Shown in pieces: positions 1 to 8,422 of a DNA stretch of 64,000 nucleotides. The notes beneath the pieces are model-generated. The model did not search any database. It was given only the letters and a program-made list of their open reading frames with translations, and had not been told where the DNA came from. Origin of the DNA: Streptococcus sp. oral taxon 061 (lineage in GTDB: Bacteria; Bacillota; Bacilli; Lactobacillales; Streptococcaceae); NCBI RefSeq assembly GCF_013394695.1, contig NZ_CP058258.1, positions 1,198,001-1,262,000 of the forward strand, read 5' to 3'. The position numbers and the translations under genes were made by a program. Each line of letters opens with the position of its first letter. Within the stretch, counting starts at the first letter, position 1.

Positions 1-2043
1 ACTGGTCACATAGACCTGATGTTTTTCAGCTAAAATAGTCTCGCGATAAGGTTTCAATCCATGCACAACAGCTACATCCAAATGTGGTGCAAATTTTTTA
101 AATTCATCAGCCCAATTATAGATGAGGCCAGATGGAGCAAGAATTAAAACTCGGTTTTTTTCGTGCATCTGGCTACTCAGAAAGGCAATAGCTTGTAAGG
201 TCTTACCAAGTCCCATATCATCCGCTAAAATCCCACCAAATCCATAATGGTGAAGCATTTGAAGCCATTGAATCCCCTTTTTCTGATAATCTCTGAGATC
301 AGCTTTGATATTCAGAGCTGTCATCGGAAAATCCTCTGGATGCGTCAAATCGTGCGCCAAATGCCTAAATTCTTCGGTAAATGTTACTTGGTCCTGATCC
401 TTAAAAAGATGAGAAAGGGTATAAGACAATGATTTGCGTGCATGGAAAGTATCACTCTCTATCTCCCCAATTCCCAAATCATCCAAATCCTGACGAATAC
501 GCTTGGTCTCTTCGTCGAAATAATAAACCTGGTTAGTGGAAGAAATATAATAATCTTGCTTTGCAACCAGAGCCTTCATCGCTCGATTAATTTCTTCTTG
601 ATCTATATCCTGAAAATCAAATTGAATTTCTAGAAGACTTCCCTTGGACGAGATGTGGACTTGAGGTTTCTGAACTCGATAAAGGTCCTGCAAGCTCTCA
701 GAAATCTTTAATTCTCCAAGCACCGCAAAGGCTGGCAAAATTTCCTGAAAGAACGTATGGATTGCATCAGCTTTCAAACTCTGACGCCATGAATGAAAAT
801 CTGCTTCAAATCCAGCTGATAGAGCTAGCTGAAAAATCTTTTTTTCTAGTTGAATATCACTAGCAAAAGGGAGATTCTCTAGTTCATTTCGAGTAGTTAT
901 TAAGCAAGTTTCATATTGGAACTGCATATCTAAACGAATAGATCCGTCCTCTTCTCGTTCCATGTAGAAAGACGGGCGGAAAGATTGAATTTGAAGCGAC
1001 TCAGGAGCCTCTACTTTTCCGAGCTCTTTAAACTGGGACAAGGTCGAAGCTAAGAGATCTCGATCACTACTATCAAACTGTAAAATCTTCCTACCACTAT
1101 GATCTAAAGGAACTTTTCTAAGAGCATCTAATAAACTAGCCTGTTTTTTCGTCATCAGGAAAAAATTCCCCTTGGAGAATAATACTTGTCCTCTGTAAAA
1201 GAAATTAAGCCCTGCCTGTTCGAAAATTTCCATTTCAAAATAGTTGGATTTTTCTTCAATTCTAAATGAAAATAAACCTGTTTGGCCATCAAAGTCTTGG
1301 AAGAGAAGATGATGATAACTCGAAAGTTGGTGGTCAAACTGAAAGGCATCTAAGCCCATCAGTAGACTAGCCCCCTGCTCAAAAAAGGTTTTAGGGAAAT
1401 AGAGATGTCGCCCTTGATTTGGAAAAAAAATATTGTAGTCAATCTTCTCTTCAACCAAACCTAATAAGAAATTCAAAACTTCTTGACTGGCTTTATCAAA
1501 TTGTTCAAGTTTTAATGAAGACTCATAATGCTTTCCTATCATGTAAGGTTTGGAAAACTCTATGACTTTTAAGAAAAGAGGGATATCCCTAATCACATAA
1601 AACTTGTCTTGCTGAGAAAGACCAATCCTTAAAGTCCAGATAATACGATTAGTTCCTGCTTCTACCTGACCCTGTGCAGAAAGCTGATAGAGGTCAGACT
1701 GACTAGGTGCTTGGATAGACTCCAAGAATTTTCCTCCGAAAGTCACTTGTGTCTCAACAGTTTCCTTTTCTTCCTGATTAGCCTCTAGATTGAGTAAGAT
1801 TTCTTGCCCTAGTTGGTCATTTTTTAGGTAATATTCCAATGCTGCCAAATGAACACAGTAACCTCTTTTTTTGAAAAAAGCACAGGTACAAAAAATCAAA
1901 TCGTCATCCAAACTATAGCGAATTTCTTCCTCCGCTACACGCGCATAGATGCGATGGTCCTGTTCTTTAATGATTTCAATCTGACCAGTTTCGTAGAGTT
2001 CTACTCCCTCCATTCGAAGCTTTCCTGGAATCAATTTAGCCAT
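1..2043 (-). CDS. SNF2-family DEAD/DEAH-type helicase with SWIM zinc finger (3' end outside window)
   Basis: The open frame runs from ATG at 2043 off the left edge (681 codons, no stop), so it is partial. A SWIM zinc-binding motif CxCx8CxH (CTCAFFQKRGYCVHLAAL) lies near residues 52-69. A long poorly conserved middle follows, and the SNF2 ATPase begins near residue 600 with Walker A DDMGLGKT preceded by GFGGILA. Motifs Ia-VI lie outside the window. Family members are ATP-driven DNA translocases; the substrate of the streptococcal protein is not evident. The start follows a short leader after the patB terminator region. It is the last gene of the minus run on this side. Function beyond DNA-dependent ATPase is inference. 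Confidence 0.88.
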   Translation of the reverse strand, partial: MAKLIPGKLRMEGVELYETGQIEIIKEQDHRIYARVAEEEIRYSLDDDLIFCTCAFFKKRGYCVHLAALEYYLKNDQLGQEILLNLEANQEEKETVETQVTFGGKFLESIQAPSQSDLYQLSAQGQVEAGTNRIIWTLRIGLSQQDKFYVIRDIPLFLKVIEFSKPYMIGKHYESSLKLEQFDKASQEVLNFLLGLVEEKIDYNIFFPNQGRHLYFPKTFFEQGASLLMGLDAFQFDHQLSSYHHLLFQDFDGQTGLFSFRIEEKSNYFEMEIFEQAGLNFFYRGQVLFSKGNFFLMTKKQASLLDALRKVPLDHSGRKILQFDSSDRDLLASTLSQFKELGKVEAPESLQIQSFRPSFYMEREEDGSIRLDMQFQYETCLITTRNELENLPFASDIQLEKKIFQLALSAGFEADFHSWRQSLKADAIHTFFQEILPAFAVLGELKISESLQDLYRVQKPQVHISSKGSLLEIQFDFQDIDQEEINRAMKALVAKQDYYISSTNQVYYFDEETKRIRQDLDDLGIGEIESDTFHARKSLSYTLSHLFKDQDQVTFTEEFRHLAHDLTHPEDFPMTALNIKADLRDYQKKGIQWLQMLHHYGFGGILADDMGLGKTLQAIAFLSSQMHEKNRVLILAPSGLIYNWADEFKKFAPHLDVAVVHGLKPYRETILAEKHQVYVTS

Positions 2044-2096
2044 AGTGTCCCCTTTACTTTATCTCTTAATTATACCATATTTCTGCCTATGAAAAT

Positions 2097-2129
2097 AGCC
2101 TTCTAGGAGTACTTTTCTCCTAAAAGGCT
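2097..2129 (-). terminator. Intrinsic terminator downstream of patB
   Basis: AGCCTT-CT-AGGAG pairs with CTCCT-AA-AAGGCT around a TACTTTT loop. On the minus strand it is followed by ATTTTC, a weak U-tract; the plus strand has a T6 tract, so it may act in both directions. Confidence 0.65.
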
Positions 2130-2135
2130 AGTTTT

Positions 2136-3302
2136 TTAATGATTTGAAAAAGTGGAAATGATTCGTTGGCAGACTTCTTCCAAAATAGATGTCGGCATAG
2201 CAACATTTAAGCGAGCGTGGAGAGCTCCTTCTTCACCAAAGTCCAAGCCTCTGTTCAGGATAACCTTGGCTTCGTCTCTTAAAAGGCTTCTTAATTCTTC
2301 ATCGCTAATATCATAGGCTGAAAAATCTAGCCAAATGAGATAAGTCCCTTGAGGTTTCATGACCTTGATTTTAGTTTCTTTGCCAAATACATCCACTACA
2401 TAATTGATGTGTTTCTCAATCAGTTCTTTAAGTTCTGTCAACCAATCTTCACCATAGCGATAAGCTGTTTCTGTTGCCAAATATCCCAAACCTGAGATTT
2501 CATGTTGATTATTAGCAAGCTGGCGTTTTTGGAAAGCCACTCTTAACTTAGGATTCTCGATAATAGCGTAAGAATTCTTGGTTCCTGCAATGTTGAAAGT
2601 TTTGGTAGCACTGCTTAAAATTAGTGAAAATTCTTTGAAGGCTTCATTTACTGTATTGAATGACTGGTGTTTATGTCCAAACAAGGCTAAGTCTTGGTGG
2701 ATTTCATCAGATACCAACAAAACTCCATGTTTTTGACACAGTTGTCCAATCTTCTCCAAAACCTCTTTGTCCCAAACACGTCCACCAGGATTATGAGGAT
2801 TGCAGAGAACGTAGAGTTTCACATCCTCTTCGACAAAATCTTTCTCTAATTGATCAAAATCAATCTCAAAAAGTCCGTCTTTTTCTACTAGAGAGTTGGT
2901 GATTAGTCTACGATTATTAAGCTTAATACTGCGAGCAAAAGGAGGATAAACCGGTGTGTTAATGAGCACTGCTTCACCTTCCTTGGTGAAGGCTTGAATA
3001 GCTGTTGAAATGGCAGGTACCACTCCCTCGATAAAGACTAGGGCATCCTTATCAAAGCGATAACCATGCTGCTTTTCCTCCCAATTTTGAACAGCTTCAA
3101 TCAACCCATCACTAGCATAGGTATAGCCATAGACTAATTGCTCTGCATAGTCATGGACTGTCTGACGAATCTCAGGTAACACCTCAAAGTCCATATCAGC
3201 AATCCAAGCCGGTAATACTTCTCGGTCAGTTTCTGCTTCTTTCCATTTGTATGTATGGTGTCCAAAACGATTGGGCAAGGTCGTAAAATCATATTTTCCC
3301 AT
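2136..3302 (-). CDS. patB: MalY/PatB-type PLP-dependent C-S lyase (cystathionine beta-lyase-like aminotransferase)
   Basis: This is a 388-aa fold-type I PLP enzyme. It has the MalY/PatB N-terminus (YDFTTLPNRFGHHTYKW, AWIADMDFEV), the substrate and cofactor region CNPHNPGGRVW, and the PLP lysine in SSATKTFNIAGTKNS. Family members cleave cystathionine or cysteine C-S bonds, releasing homocysteine or sulfide, in the cytoplasm. I chose ATG 3302 rather than the longer frame from 3338 because GGAAGGA lies 7 bases upstream and the longer frame would run into the preceding gene. It starts 4 bp after the metB stop, so the two are co-transcribed and together would form a trans-sulfuration step toward methionine. 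Exact substrate preference cannot be read from sequence. Confidence 0.88.
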   Translation of the reverse strand: MGKYDFTTLPNRFGHHTYKWKEAETDREVLPAWIADMDFEVLPEIRQTVHDYAEQLVYGYTYASDGLIEAVQNWEEKQHGYRFDKDALVFIEGVVPAISTAIQAFTKEGEAVLINTPVYPPFARSIKLNNRRLITNSLVEKDGLFEIDFDQLEKDFVEEDVKLYVLCNPHNPGGRVWDKEVLEKIGQLCQKHGVLLVSDEIHQDLALFGHKHQSFNTVNEAFKEFSLILSSATKTFNIAGTKNSYAIIENPKLRVAFQKRQLANNQHEISGLGYLATETAYRYGEDWLTELKELIEKHINYVVDVFGKETKIKVMKPQGTYLIWLDFSAYDISDEELRSLLRDEAKVILNRGLDFGEEGALHARLNVAMPTSILEEVCQRIISTFSNH

Positions 3303-3306
3303 AGTT

Positions 3307-4401
3307 TTATCCTTCCAAGGCTTGACGCAAGTCTTCAATCAAATCTCTAACATCCTCAATACCAATAGACAAGCGTAAGAGGTCATCTGTCAATCCATAA
3401 GAATGACGAACCTCTGCAGGAATATCTGCATGGGTTTGAGTAGTTGGATAGGTAATCAGACTTTCAACCCCACCTAAACTTTCAGCAAAAGAGAATACTT
3501 TCAAGGTATTTAAGATATGAGGAATACGCTTCTCATCAGCTACTTTAAAGGAAATCATCCCCCCGCGTCCTGTATACAAGACTTCTTTGACAGCAGGTGA
3601 TTGTTCTAGAAAGGCTACGATTTCTTGAGCATTAGCTGTTGAGCGCTCCATACGAAGTGACAAAGTCTTAAGACCACGAATCAATTGATAACTATCAAAT
3701 GGTGACAAAACAGCCCCAGTAGTGTTGAGATTGTAAAAGAGTTTTTCGTATAAATCCGCACTATCTGTCACAACCACACCAGCTAGAACATCATTATGTC
3801 CTGCAAGGTATTTTGTCGCTGAATGAAGGACGATATCTGCACCGTCTTCAATCGGACGTTGGTAAATCGGGCTATAGAAAGTATTATCAACGACAACTTT
3901 AGCACCTTTTGCATGAGCTAGTTTTGACAATTTTTCAATATCAAATTCCAACATCAAAGGGTTAGTTGGTGTTTCAATATAGAGTACATCCACATCCTTT
4001 TCTAGCTCAGCAACTAGCTCTTCTTCTGTGTTTGCATAAGTAAAGTGGAAACGTCCTTCCTGTTCCACTTGATTGAACCAGCGGAAAGAACCACCGTAAA
4101 GGTCACGGACAGCCAAAACCTTGCTTCCTACTGGGAAGACACTAAAGGCCAACACAATCGCAGACATACCTGAACTAGTTGCTAGAGCATAGTGGGCTGA
4201 TTCAATAGCTGCCAAGACTTCCTCTGCCTTGCTTCGAGTTGGGTTTTTAGTGCGAGTATAGTCAAATCCAGTGGACTGACCAAATTCTGGATGCTGATAA
4301 GTCGTTGAAAAGTGGATTGGTGTAACCAAAGCACCTGTTGCTTCATCAGACTTGATCCCTGCTTGTGCTAAAATTGTGTTGATGTGAAATGATTTACTCA
4401 T
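3307..4401 (-). CDS. metB: Cystathionine gamma-synthase / Cys-Met metabolism PLP enzyme
   Basis: This 364-aa Cys/Met-metabolism PLP enzyme shows the family motifs: FDYTRTKNPTR near residue 48, GSFRWF, ETPTNPLM, and the Schiff-base lysine in LHSATKYLAGHND. The C-terminal LRLSIGIED is typical. It would condense an activated homoserine with cysteine (gamma-synthase) or eliminate cystathionine (beta/gamma-lyase); sequence alone does not separate these. ATG 4401 has GGAGG 5 bases upstream. It is first in a two-gene operon with patB and has its own extended -10 promoter. Length and motifs look intact. Confidence 0.87.
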   Translation of the reverse strand: MSKSFHINTILAQAGIKSDEATGALVTPIHFSTTYQHPEFGQSTGFDYTRTKNPTRSKAEEVLAAIESAHYALATSSGMSAIVLAFSVFPVGSKVLAVRDLYGGSFRWFNQVEQEGRFHFTYANTEEELVAELEKDVDVLYIETPTNPLMLEFDIEKLSKLAHAKGAKVVVDNTFYSPIYQRPIEDGADIVLHSATKYLAGHNDVLAGVVVTDSADLYEKLFYNLNTTGAVLSPFDSYQLIRGLKTLSLRMERSTANAQEIVAFLEQSPAVKEVLYTGRGGMISFKVADEKRIPHILNTLKVFSFAESLGGVESLITYPTTQTHADIPAEVRHSYGLTDDLLRLSIGIEDVRDLIEDLRQALEG

Positions 4402-4427
4402 ACAATACCTCCAAATCTATAGTAACT

Positions 4428-4436
4428 ATTGTACCA
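4428..4436 (-). promoter_or_regulatory. Extended -10 promoter of metB-patB
   Basis: On the minus strand TGGTACAAT lies 26 bases before the metB ATG. No good -35 sits at 17 bp, so this would be an extended -10 promoter. Confidence 0.55.
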
Positions 4437-4495
4437 CTTATTTTGGATCCTTCGTTTTCTTGTTTTCAAGAGCTAGTTATAGTTTCAAACTATAC

Positions 4496-4530
4496 AAAAA
4501 CGATAGCTTCCTGAGAAACTATCGTTTTTC
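4496..4530 (-). terminator. Terminator of aliB (bidirectional-looking)
   Basis: ACGATAG and CTATCGT arms, extended by inner TTC/GAA pairs, are flanked by A and T tracts on both sides. It lies just after the aliB stop and upstream of the metB promoter. Confidence 0.75.
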
Positions 4531-4546
4531 CTGTTGAATAGACTGA

Positions 4547-6505
4547 TTATTTAACGTGTTTTGCTAATTCTTCTTGGGCTTTTTTATTAGATTCTTCTTT
4601 TTCTTTCAGCCATTTTTGTCTAGCTTCTTCATACTCAGCCGTTGTGACAATCTTATCTTGCAACTTAACGTATTTATATGATTCAACACCCTTGTTACCA
4701 GCTTGAGAGAAAGCAGCAGAGAATGGAACTGTTTTTCTGATTCCTGGTGTTCCACCAAGAGATACGTTTGGAAGTGTGAGAGAGCTATCCACCAACCAAG
4801 CTTGTGCTTCAGCGTATTTGTCATAACGTTTGGTCAAATCTTGTTCAGCATTGGCTTCTTCTAGCATCTTAGTGTAGGTATCCAAGCCAACCGCAGTTGC
4901 TTTAGCATTACTTTCACCAGGTTCTAAGCCAAGGTTTTGCAATGAACCACCATTTGTAAGGTTAAGTGTATCAAGATAAGTTGATGGATCCTGGTAGTCA
5001 GGGCTCCAACCACCATTGTAGAGGTCATAATCTTTTTGGGCAGCTGTGTTAGCAAGGTAACCGATACTATCCATTTCTTCTGTAGTCAGCATTTGAATAT
5101 CGATGACGACATTATCTGCACCCAAGACGGACTCGATAGATTGTTTGAAGGAACTTGCCTCTTGGACACCCTTCTTATATGATTGGTCTACTGGCAAGTC
5201 TAGATGAATAGGGAATTGTACGCCTTTAGCTTCCAATTCTTTCTTGGCTTGTGCAAAAGCTTCTTTGGCCTTATCAGCATTATAATAGGCATCTTGTGCA
5301 TCCGCAAAGTTCACATTTTGCCATACTTGGCCGTAGTTAACCATCTTAGAAGCGACGACATCCCCAAAATCTTTACCATCAAGAGTTACAAATGAAGGTG
5401 GAACGAGCAAGTTTCTGATAATCTTTGTTGCTCCCTCTTCCCCTTGTGACTGAGCTCCATAAGCTGTACGGTCATAGGCAAAGTTAATGGCTTGACGGAA
5501 TGATTTGTTTAAAACTGCTTCTTGTTGAGCTGTCTTTTCAGCGTCTGTCGTTTTTGATGTGTGGTTATAAGATTTTCTATCTAAGTTAAAGTTAAAGTAG
5601 AAAGAAGTCGCAGTTTGCATACTGTAGATAATATTATCCTTGTATTTCTCTTGCACACCTGCAAAACTTGAACTATTTGGATAGAGACGGGCAAAACTAT
5701 AGACACCTTCGCTAAAGTTACGAACAAGCGCATCTTGGTCGCTTCCATCATAGTAAGTCAACTTGACATCATCTACAAATACATTTTTTGCATCCCAATA
5801 GTTTGGATTTTTCTTGTATTCAAGAACAGATTTCGAAGTGAATGATTTGAGAATAAATGGACCATTATACAAGATGTTTGCTGGATCCACTTTACCGAAA
5901 TCATCCCCTTTTGAGTTCAAGAAATCAGCATTTACTGGGAACAGAATAGTTGCAGTTGTTTTTGAATTCCAATAAGGTTCTGGTTGAGTCAAAGTATATT
6001 GAACAGTCTGTTCGTCAATAGCTTTTACTCCAACTGTTGAAAAGTCTGTAGTTTTTCCGCTAACATAGTCAGCCAGACCAGCAACAGAATCTTGCACTAG
6101 ATACAAGGCTTCTGAATTTTTATCCGCAGCATACTTCAATCCTGTCACAAAATCTTGTGCTGTCACTGGTGCATACTCTTCACCATCTGCTGTATACCAT
6201 TTGGCGTCCTTGCGAAGTTTGTAAGTATAAGTCAAACCATCTTTGGAAACAGTCCAATCTTCTGCCAATGAAGGAATGTAGTTCCCGTATTGATCATTTT
6301 CCATCAAACCATCAACCAAGTTTGTCACAACATCACCTGTTGTTGCACGGTTTTCTAGGAGATAGTTAAGACTTGAGGGGTCATTACCATATACATAATT
6401 ATATGTCTTTGTAGAACTAGCTGAGTTGCTACAAGCCGCCAATAGCAGACCGGCACTTAGGGCAACGCCTGCTAGCGTCAGATATTTTGCCTTAGACTTT
6501 TTCAT
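4547..6505 (-). CDS. aliB: Oligopeptide ABC transporter substrate-binding lipoprotein, AliB/AmiA type
   Basis: This is a 652-aa SBP_bac_5 lipoprotein. The signal peptide starts MKKSKAKYLTLAG and ends in lipobox LLAAC (Cys about residue 25). The mature part follows the OppA/DppA pattern (YVYGNDPSSLNYL, DGLMENDQYGNYIPSLAEDW, GGWSPDYQDPSTYLD). It sits outside the membrane and delivers peptides to the AmiCDEF permease, which is not in this window. ATG 6505 was chosen over the upstream in-frame ATG at 6520 because that ATG overlaps the Shine-Dalgarno GGAGG. It stands alone between a strong promoter and a terminator. AliA, AliB and AmiA are similar, so the symbol is less sure than the family. Confidence 0.88.
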   Translation of the reverse strand: MKKSKAKYLTLAGVALSAGLLLAACSNSASSTKTYNYVYGNDPSSLNYLLENRATTGDVVTNLVDGLMENDQYGNYIPSLAEDWTVSKDGLTYTYKLRKDAKWYTADGEEYAPVTAQDFVTGLKYAADKNSEALYLVQDSVAGLADYVSGKTTDFSTVGVKAIDEQTVQYTLTQPEPYWNSKTTATILFPVNADFLNSKGDDFGKVDPANILYNGPFILKSFTSKSVLEYKKNPNYWDAKNVFVDDVKLTYYDGSDQDALVRNFSEGVYSFARLYPNSSSFAGVQEKYKDNIIYSMQTATSFYFNFNLDRKSYNHTSKTTDAEKTAQQEAVLNKSFRQAINFAYDRTAYGAQSQGEEGATKIIRNLLVPPSFVTLDGKDFGDVVASKMVNYGQVWQNVNFADAQDAYYNADKAKEAFAQAKKELEAKGVQFPIHLDLPVDQSYKKGVQEASSFKQSIESVLGADNVVIDIQMLTTEEMDSIGYLANTAAQKDYDLYNGGWSPDYQDPSTYLDTLNLTNGGSLQNLGLEPGESNAKATAVGLDTYTKMLEEANAEQDLTKRYDKYAEAQAWLVDSSLTLPNVSLGGTPGIRKTVPFSAAFSQAGNKGVESYKYVKLQDKIVTTAEYEEARQKWLKEKEESNKKAQEELAKHVK

Positions 6506-6537
6506 AAACAGAACCTCCAAATTTAAATATTTGTATC

Positions 6538-6566
6538 ATTATACAGCTATTGTTTTTTTTAGTCAA
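6538..6566 (-). promoter_or_regulatory. Sigma-A promoter of aliB
   Basis: TTGACT, 17-bp spacer, TATAAT on the minus strand, about 33 bases before the aliB start codon. Confidence 0.85.
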
Positions 6567-6571
6567 GCAAT

Positions 6572-6586
6572 AATTCTCTAAAAATT
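6572..6586 (-). promoter_or_regulatory. CodY-like box upstream of aliB -35
   Basis: AATTCTCTAAAAATT matches the CodY consensus AATTTTCWGAAAATT at 13 of 15 positions and lies 6 bp upstream of the -35 box. CodY control of peptide uptake is known in streptococci; its use here is inference. Confidence 0.4.
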
Positions 6587-6636
6587 TATTTTTTTCTACA
6601 TTTTTTATATTTTTTTGTATTTTTTTAAGAAAAAAA

Positions 6637-6677
6637 GAACAATTTAGACTCTTTTACGCAAAAAGTTTAAATTGTTC
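6637..6677 (-). terminator. Terminator of murJ
   Basis: A 14-bp stem (GAACAATTTAGACT paired with AGTTTAAATTGTTC, one wobble) is followed on the minus strand by TTTTTTTCTT. Confidence 0.85.
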
Positions 6678-6694
6678 GTTTTATTTATAAAGTA

Positions 6695-8317
6695 TTATGA
6701 TAATTTTAATCGTGCTCGTAACTGATTTGCTTTTTCCTGTCCAATAACCTTATCCAAGAGACGAGTATAGAGACACATAACTCCGTAAAGCCCGCCACCG
6801 ATTGTACCAATTAAGGCGACATATAGGAAACTCCAGAAACGTCCAGTTGGTTGGAAGACAAATCCAATAATCCATTGCAAGAGTCCTACTAGAATAAACA
6901 TAACTAGAGTCAAAATAGTAACTAAGATTGTTCTCTTCAGAATAATCTTTCGGCGAGCACCTGTAATCTGACAGATTTCACGGTACATTAAAACAATTGG
7001 GATGATAAGACCGATGGTCGTTGAAATTAATGGTCCATAACTGTGGAAAATCGCTATTGTTGGTAGTTGTAAGACAAGCTTAGCAAGCGAACCATAGATA
7101 AAATATAGAACTGCCTTACGATTACGGAACATAGCCTGAAGCATTGGAGACAAGACCATGTACAAACCTAGGATTGTTGACTGCAAGACTGCAAAGACAA
7201 ACAAGCCCAAAGCCAAACTATCAGGTTTGCCGTAAAAGACTGTATAGAGGGGTTCCCCTACCATGACTACTCCAACCGTTGCAGGTAGTAGGAATAAGAA
7301 GAGCATAGTAATACTATCTTGCACCAACCGAGAAGCTGCTGGCAAATCACCCTTGACATAGTTCTCGGTCAAGAGAGGCAAACCAACGCTACCGATTGAT
7401 ACTCCTACGGAAATCAAAATCATGGTGATCTTATTAGGATTGGCAGAGAAATAAGAAAACATGACAACCAAATCTTCATTACTGTAGTTGGTAAACCACT
7501 TCATGCTATTGATAAAGGTCATTTGGTCCAAGATTTGGAAAAGTTGAATAGCTGAACCTGTTATAATAAAAGGAATAGCTTCCTTAATCGTATCAACCAG
7601 TAGACTCTTACTATCAATCTTATCTCGAGTTTCAAATACTTTTTGAAGCATACCTTCCTTGTAAAGGAAATAAAGTAAGACAGCGAAGCTAGCTACCATT
7701 CCCACAAAAGCCGCAAAGGTAGATTGGGTAACCGCCGATAGATAATCTCTTGAACCAAGTTTCATGATGATAAAGGTTGCTAAGAGCATCCAAATAACAC
7801 GGATAACTTGCTCCGCAATTTGACTCATTGCATAAGGCTTGAGATTACTCATTCCTTGGAAAAATCCACGGATAACACTCATAGATGGGAAAATCAAGAC
7901 CGCCCAAGCTAAACTTTGCATAATGGGAATCAAGTCCTTACCGACTCCGGAAAGGTCCGCCAACCAAGGTGCAAAGAGGTATAAGATCAAGGCAAAGGCA
8001 AGCCCTAGCACAGTCATAAAGCCCAAGAAACTTCGAATCAGGGCAAAACTATGCTCTTCTTCTTGCATGGTATTGTATTTAGCAACCTGCTTAGCTACAG
8101 CCACCGGGATACCTGCTGTCGAAATCAACAAGAACCAAGCGTAGATATTATAGCCCATGGTAAAGAGACCGTTAGCTGTTGCGGCATAAGTCCCCATCCA
8201 AATATACCAGGGAATAATGTAAATAGCCCCGAGGAGGCGACTGATAAAGTTACTTGCTGTTAGCCAGGCAGTCCCTCGTAACATCTGGGCCTGCTGATGA
8301 TTATTTTCGTTAGACAT
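6695..8317 (-). CDS. murJ: Lipid II flippase MurJ/YtgP (MVF/MOP superfamily)
   Basis: This is a polytopic membrane protein of 540 aa with about 14 hydrophobic segments and the MVF/MATE-like opening GTAWLTASNFISRLLGAIYIIPW. Streptococcal YtgP, the homologue usually beside murE, complements MurJ loss in E. coli (established for S. pyogenes), so the role is flipping lipid-linked peptidoglycan precursor across the membrane. The divergent murE neighbour supports this. I chose ATG 8317 because GAGGAAG lies 4 bases upstream; ATG 8332 has no clear ribosome site. Older annotations call this family 'polysaccharide biosynthesis protein'. Confidence 0.86.
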   Translation of the reverse strand: MSNENNHQQAQMLRGTAWLTASNFISRLLGAIYIIPWYIWMGTYAATANGLFTMGYNIYAWFLLISTAGIPVAVAKQVAKYNTMQEEEHSFALIRSFLGFMTVLGLAFALILYLFAPWLADLSGVGKDLIPIMQSLAWAVLIFPSMSVIRGFFQGMSNLKPYAMSQIAEQVIRVIWMLLATFIIMKLGSRDYLSAVTQSTFAAFVGMVASFAVLLYFLYKEGMLQKVFETRDKIDSKSLLVDTIKEAIPFIITGSAIQLFQILDQMTFINSMKWFTNYSNEDLVVMFSYFSANPNKITMILISVGVSIGSVGLPLLTENYVKGDLPAASRLVQDSITMLFLFLLPATVGVVMVGEPLYTVFYGKPDSLALGLFVFAVLQSTILGLYMVLSPMLQAMFRNRKAVLYFIYGSLAKLVLQLPTIAIFHSYGPLISTTIGLIIPIVLMYREICQITGARRKIILKRTILVTILTLVMFILVGLLQWIIGFVFQPTGRFWSFLYVALIGTIGGGLYGVMCLYTRLLDKVIGQEKANQLRARLKLS

Positions 8318-8364
8318 AACTTCCTCATTCATTTTTAATAACTAGGAAATGTTCCTTATCTTCC

Positions 8365-8393
8365 ATTATAAACTTTTCCTTGTTACTTGTAAA
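8365..8393 (-). promoter_or_regulatory. murJ promoter (shares -35 region with murE)
   Basis: TTTACA, 17-bp spacer, TATAAT on the minus strand. Its -35 (8388-8393) overlaps the plus-strand -35 of murE. Confidence 0.75.
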
Positions 8394-8415
8394 ATTCAGA
8401 CTTTCAGTTTACAAT
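8387..8415 (+). promoter_or_regulatory. murE promoter, -10 only 7 bases before the ATG
   Basis: TTGTAA (8387-8392), 17-bp spacer, TACAAT (8410-8415). The ATG is at 8423, so transcription would start at or next to the start codon. Confidence 0.6.
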
Positions 8416-8422
8416 AGAAAGT

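Noticed and set aside
6506..6520. Upstream ATG as the aliB start
   Set aside because: It overlaps the GGAGG that serves the ATG at 6505, and the signal peptide starts there.
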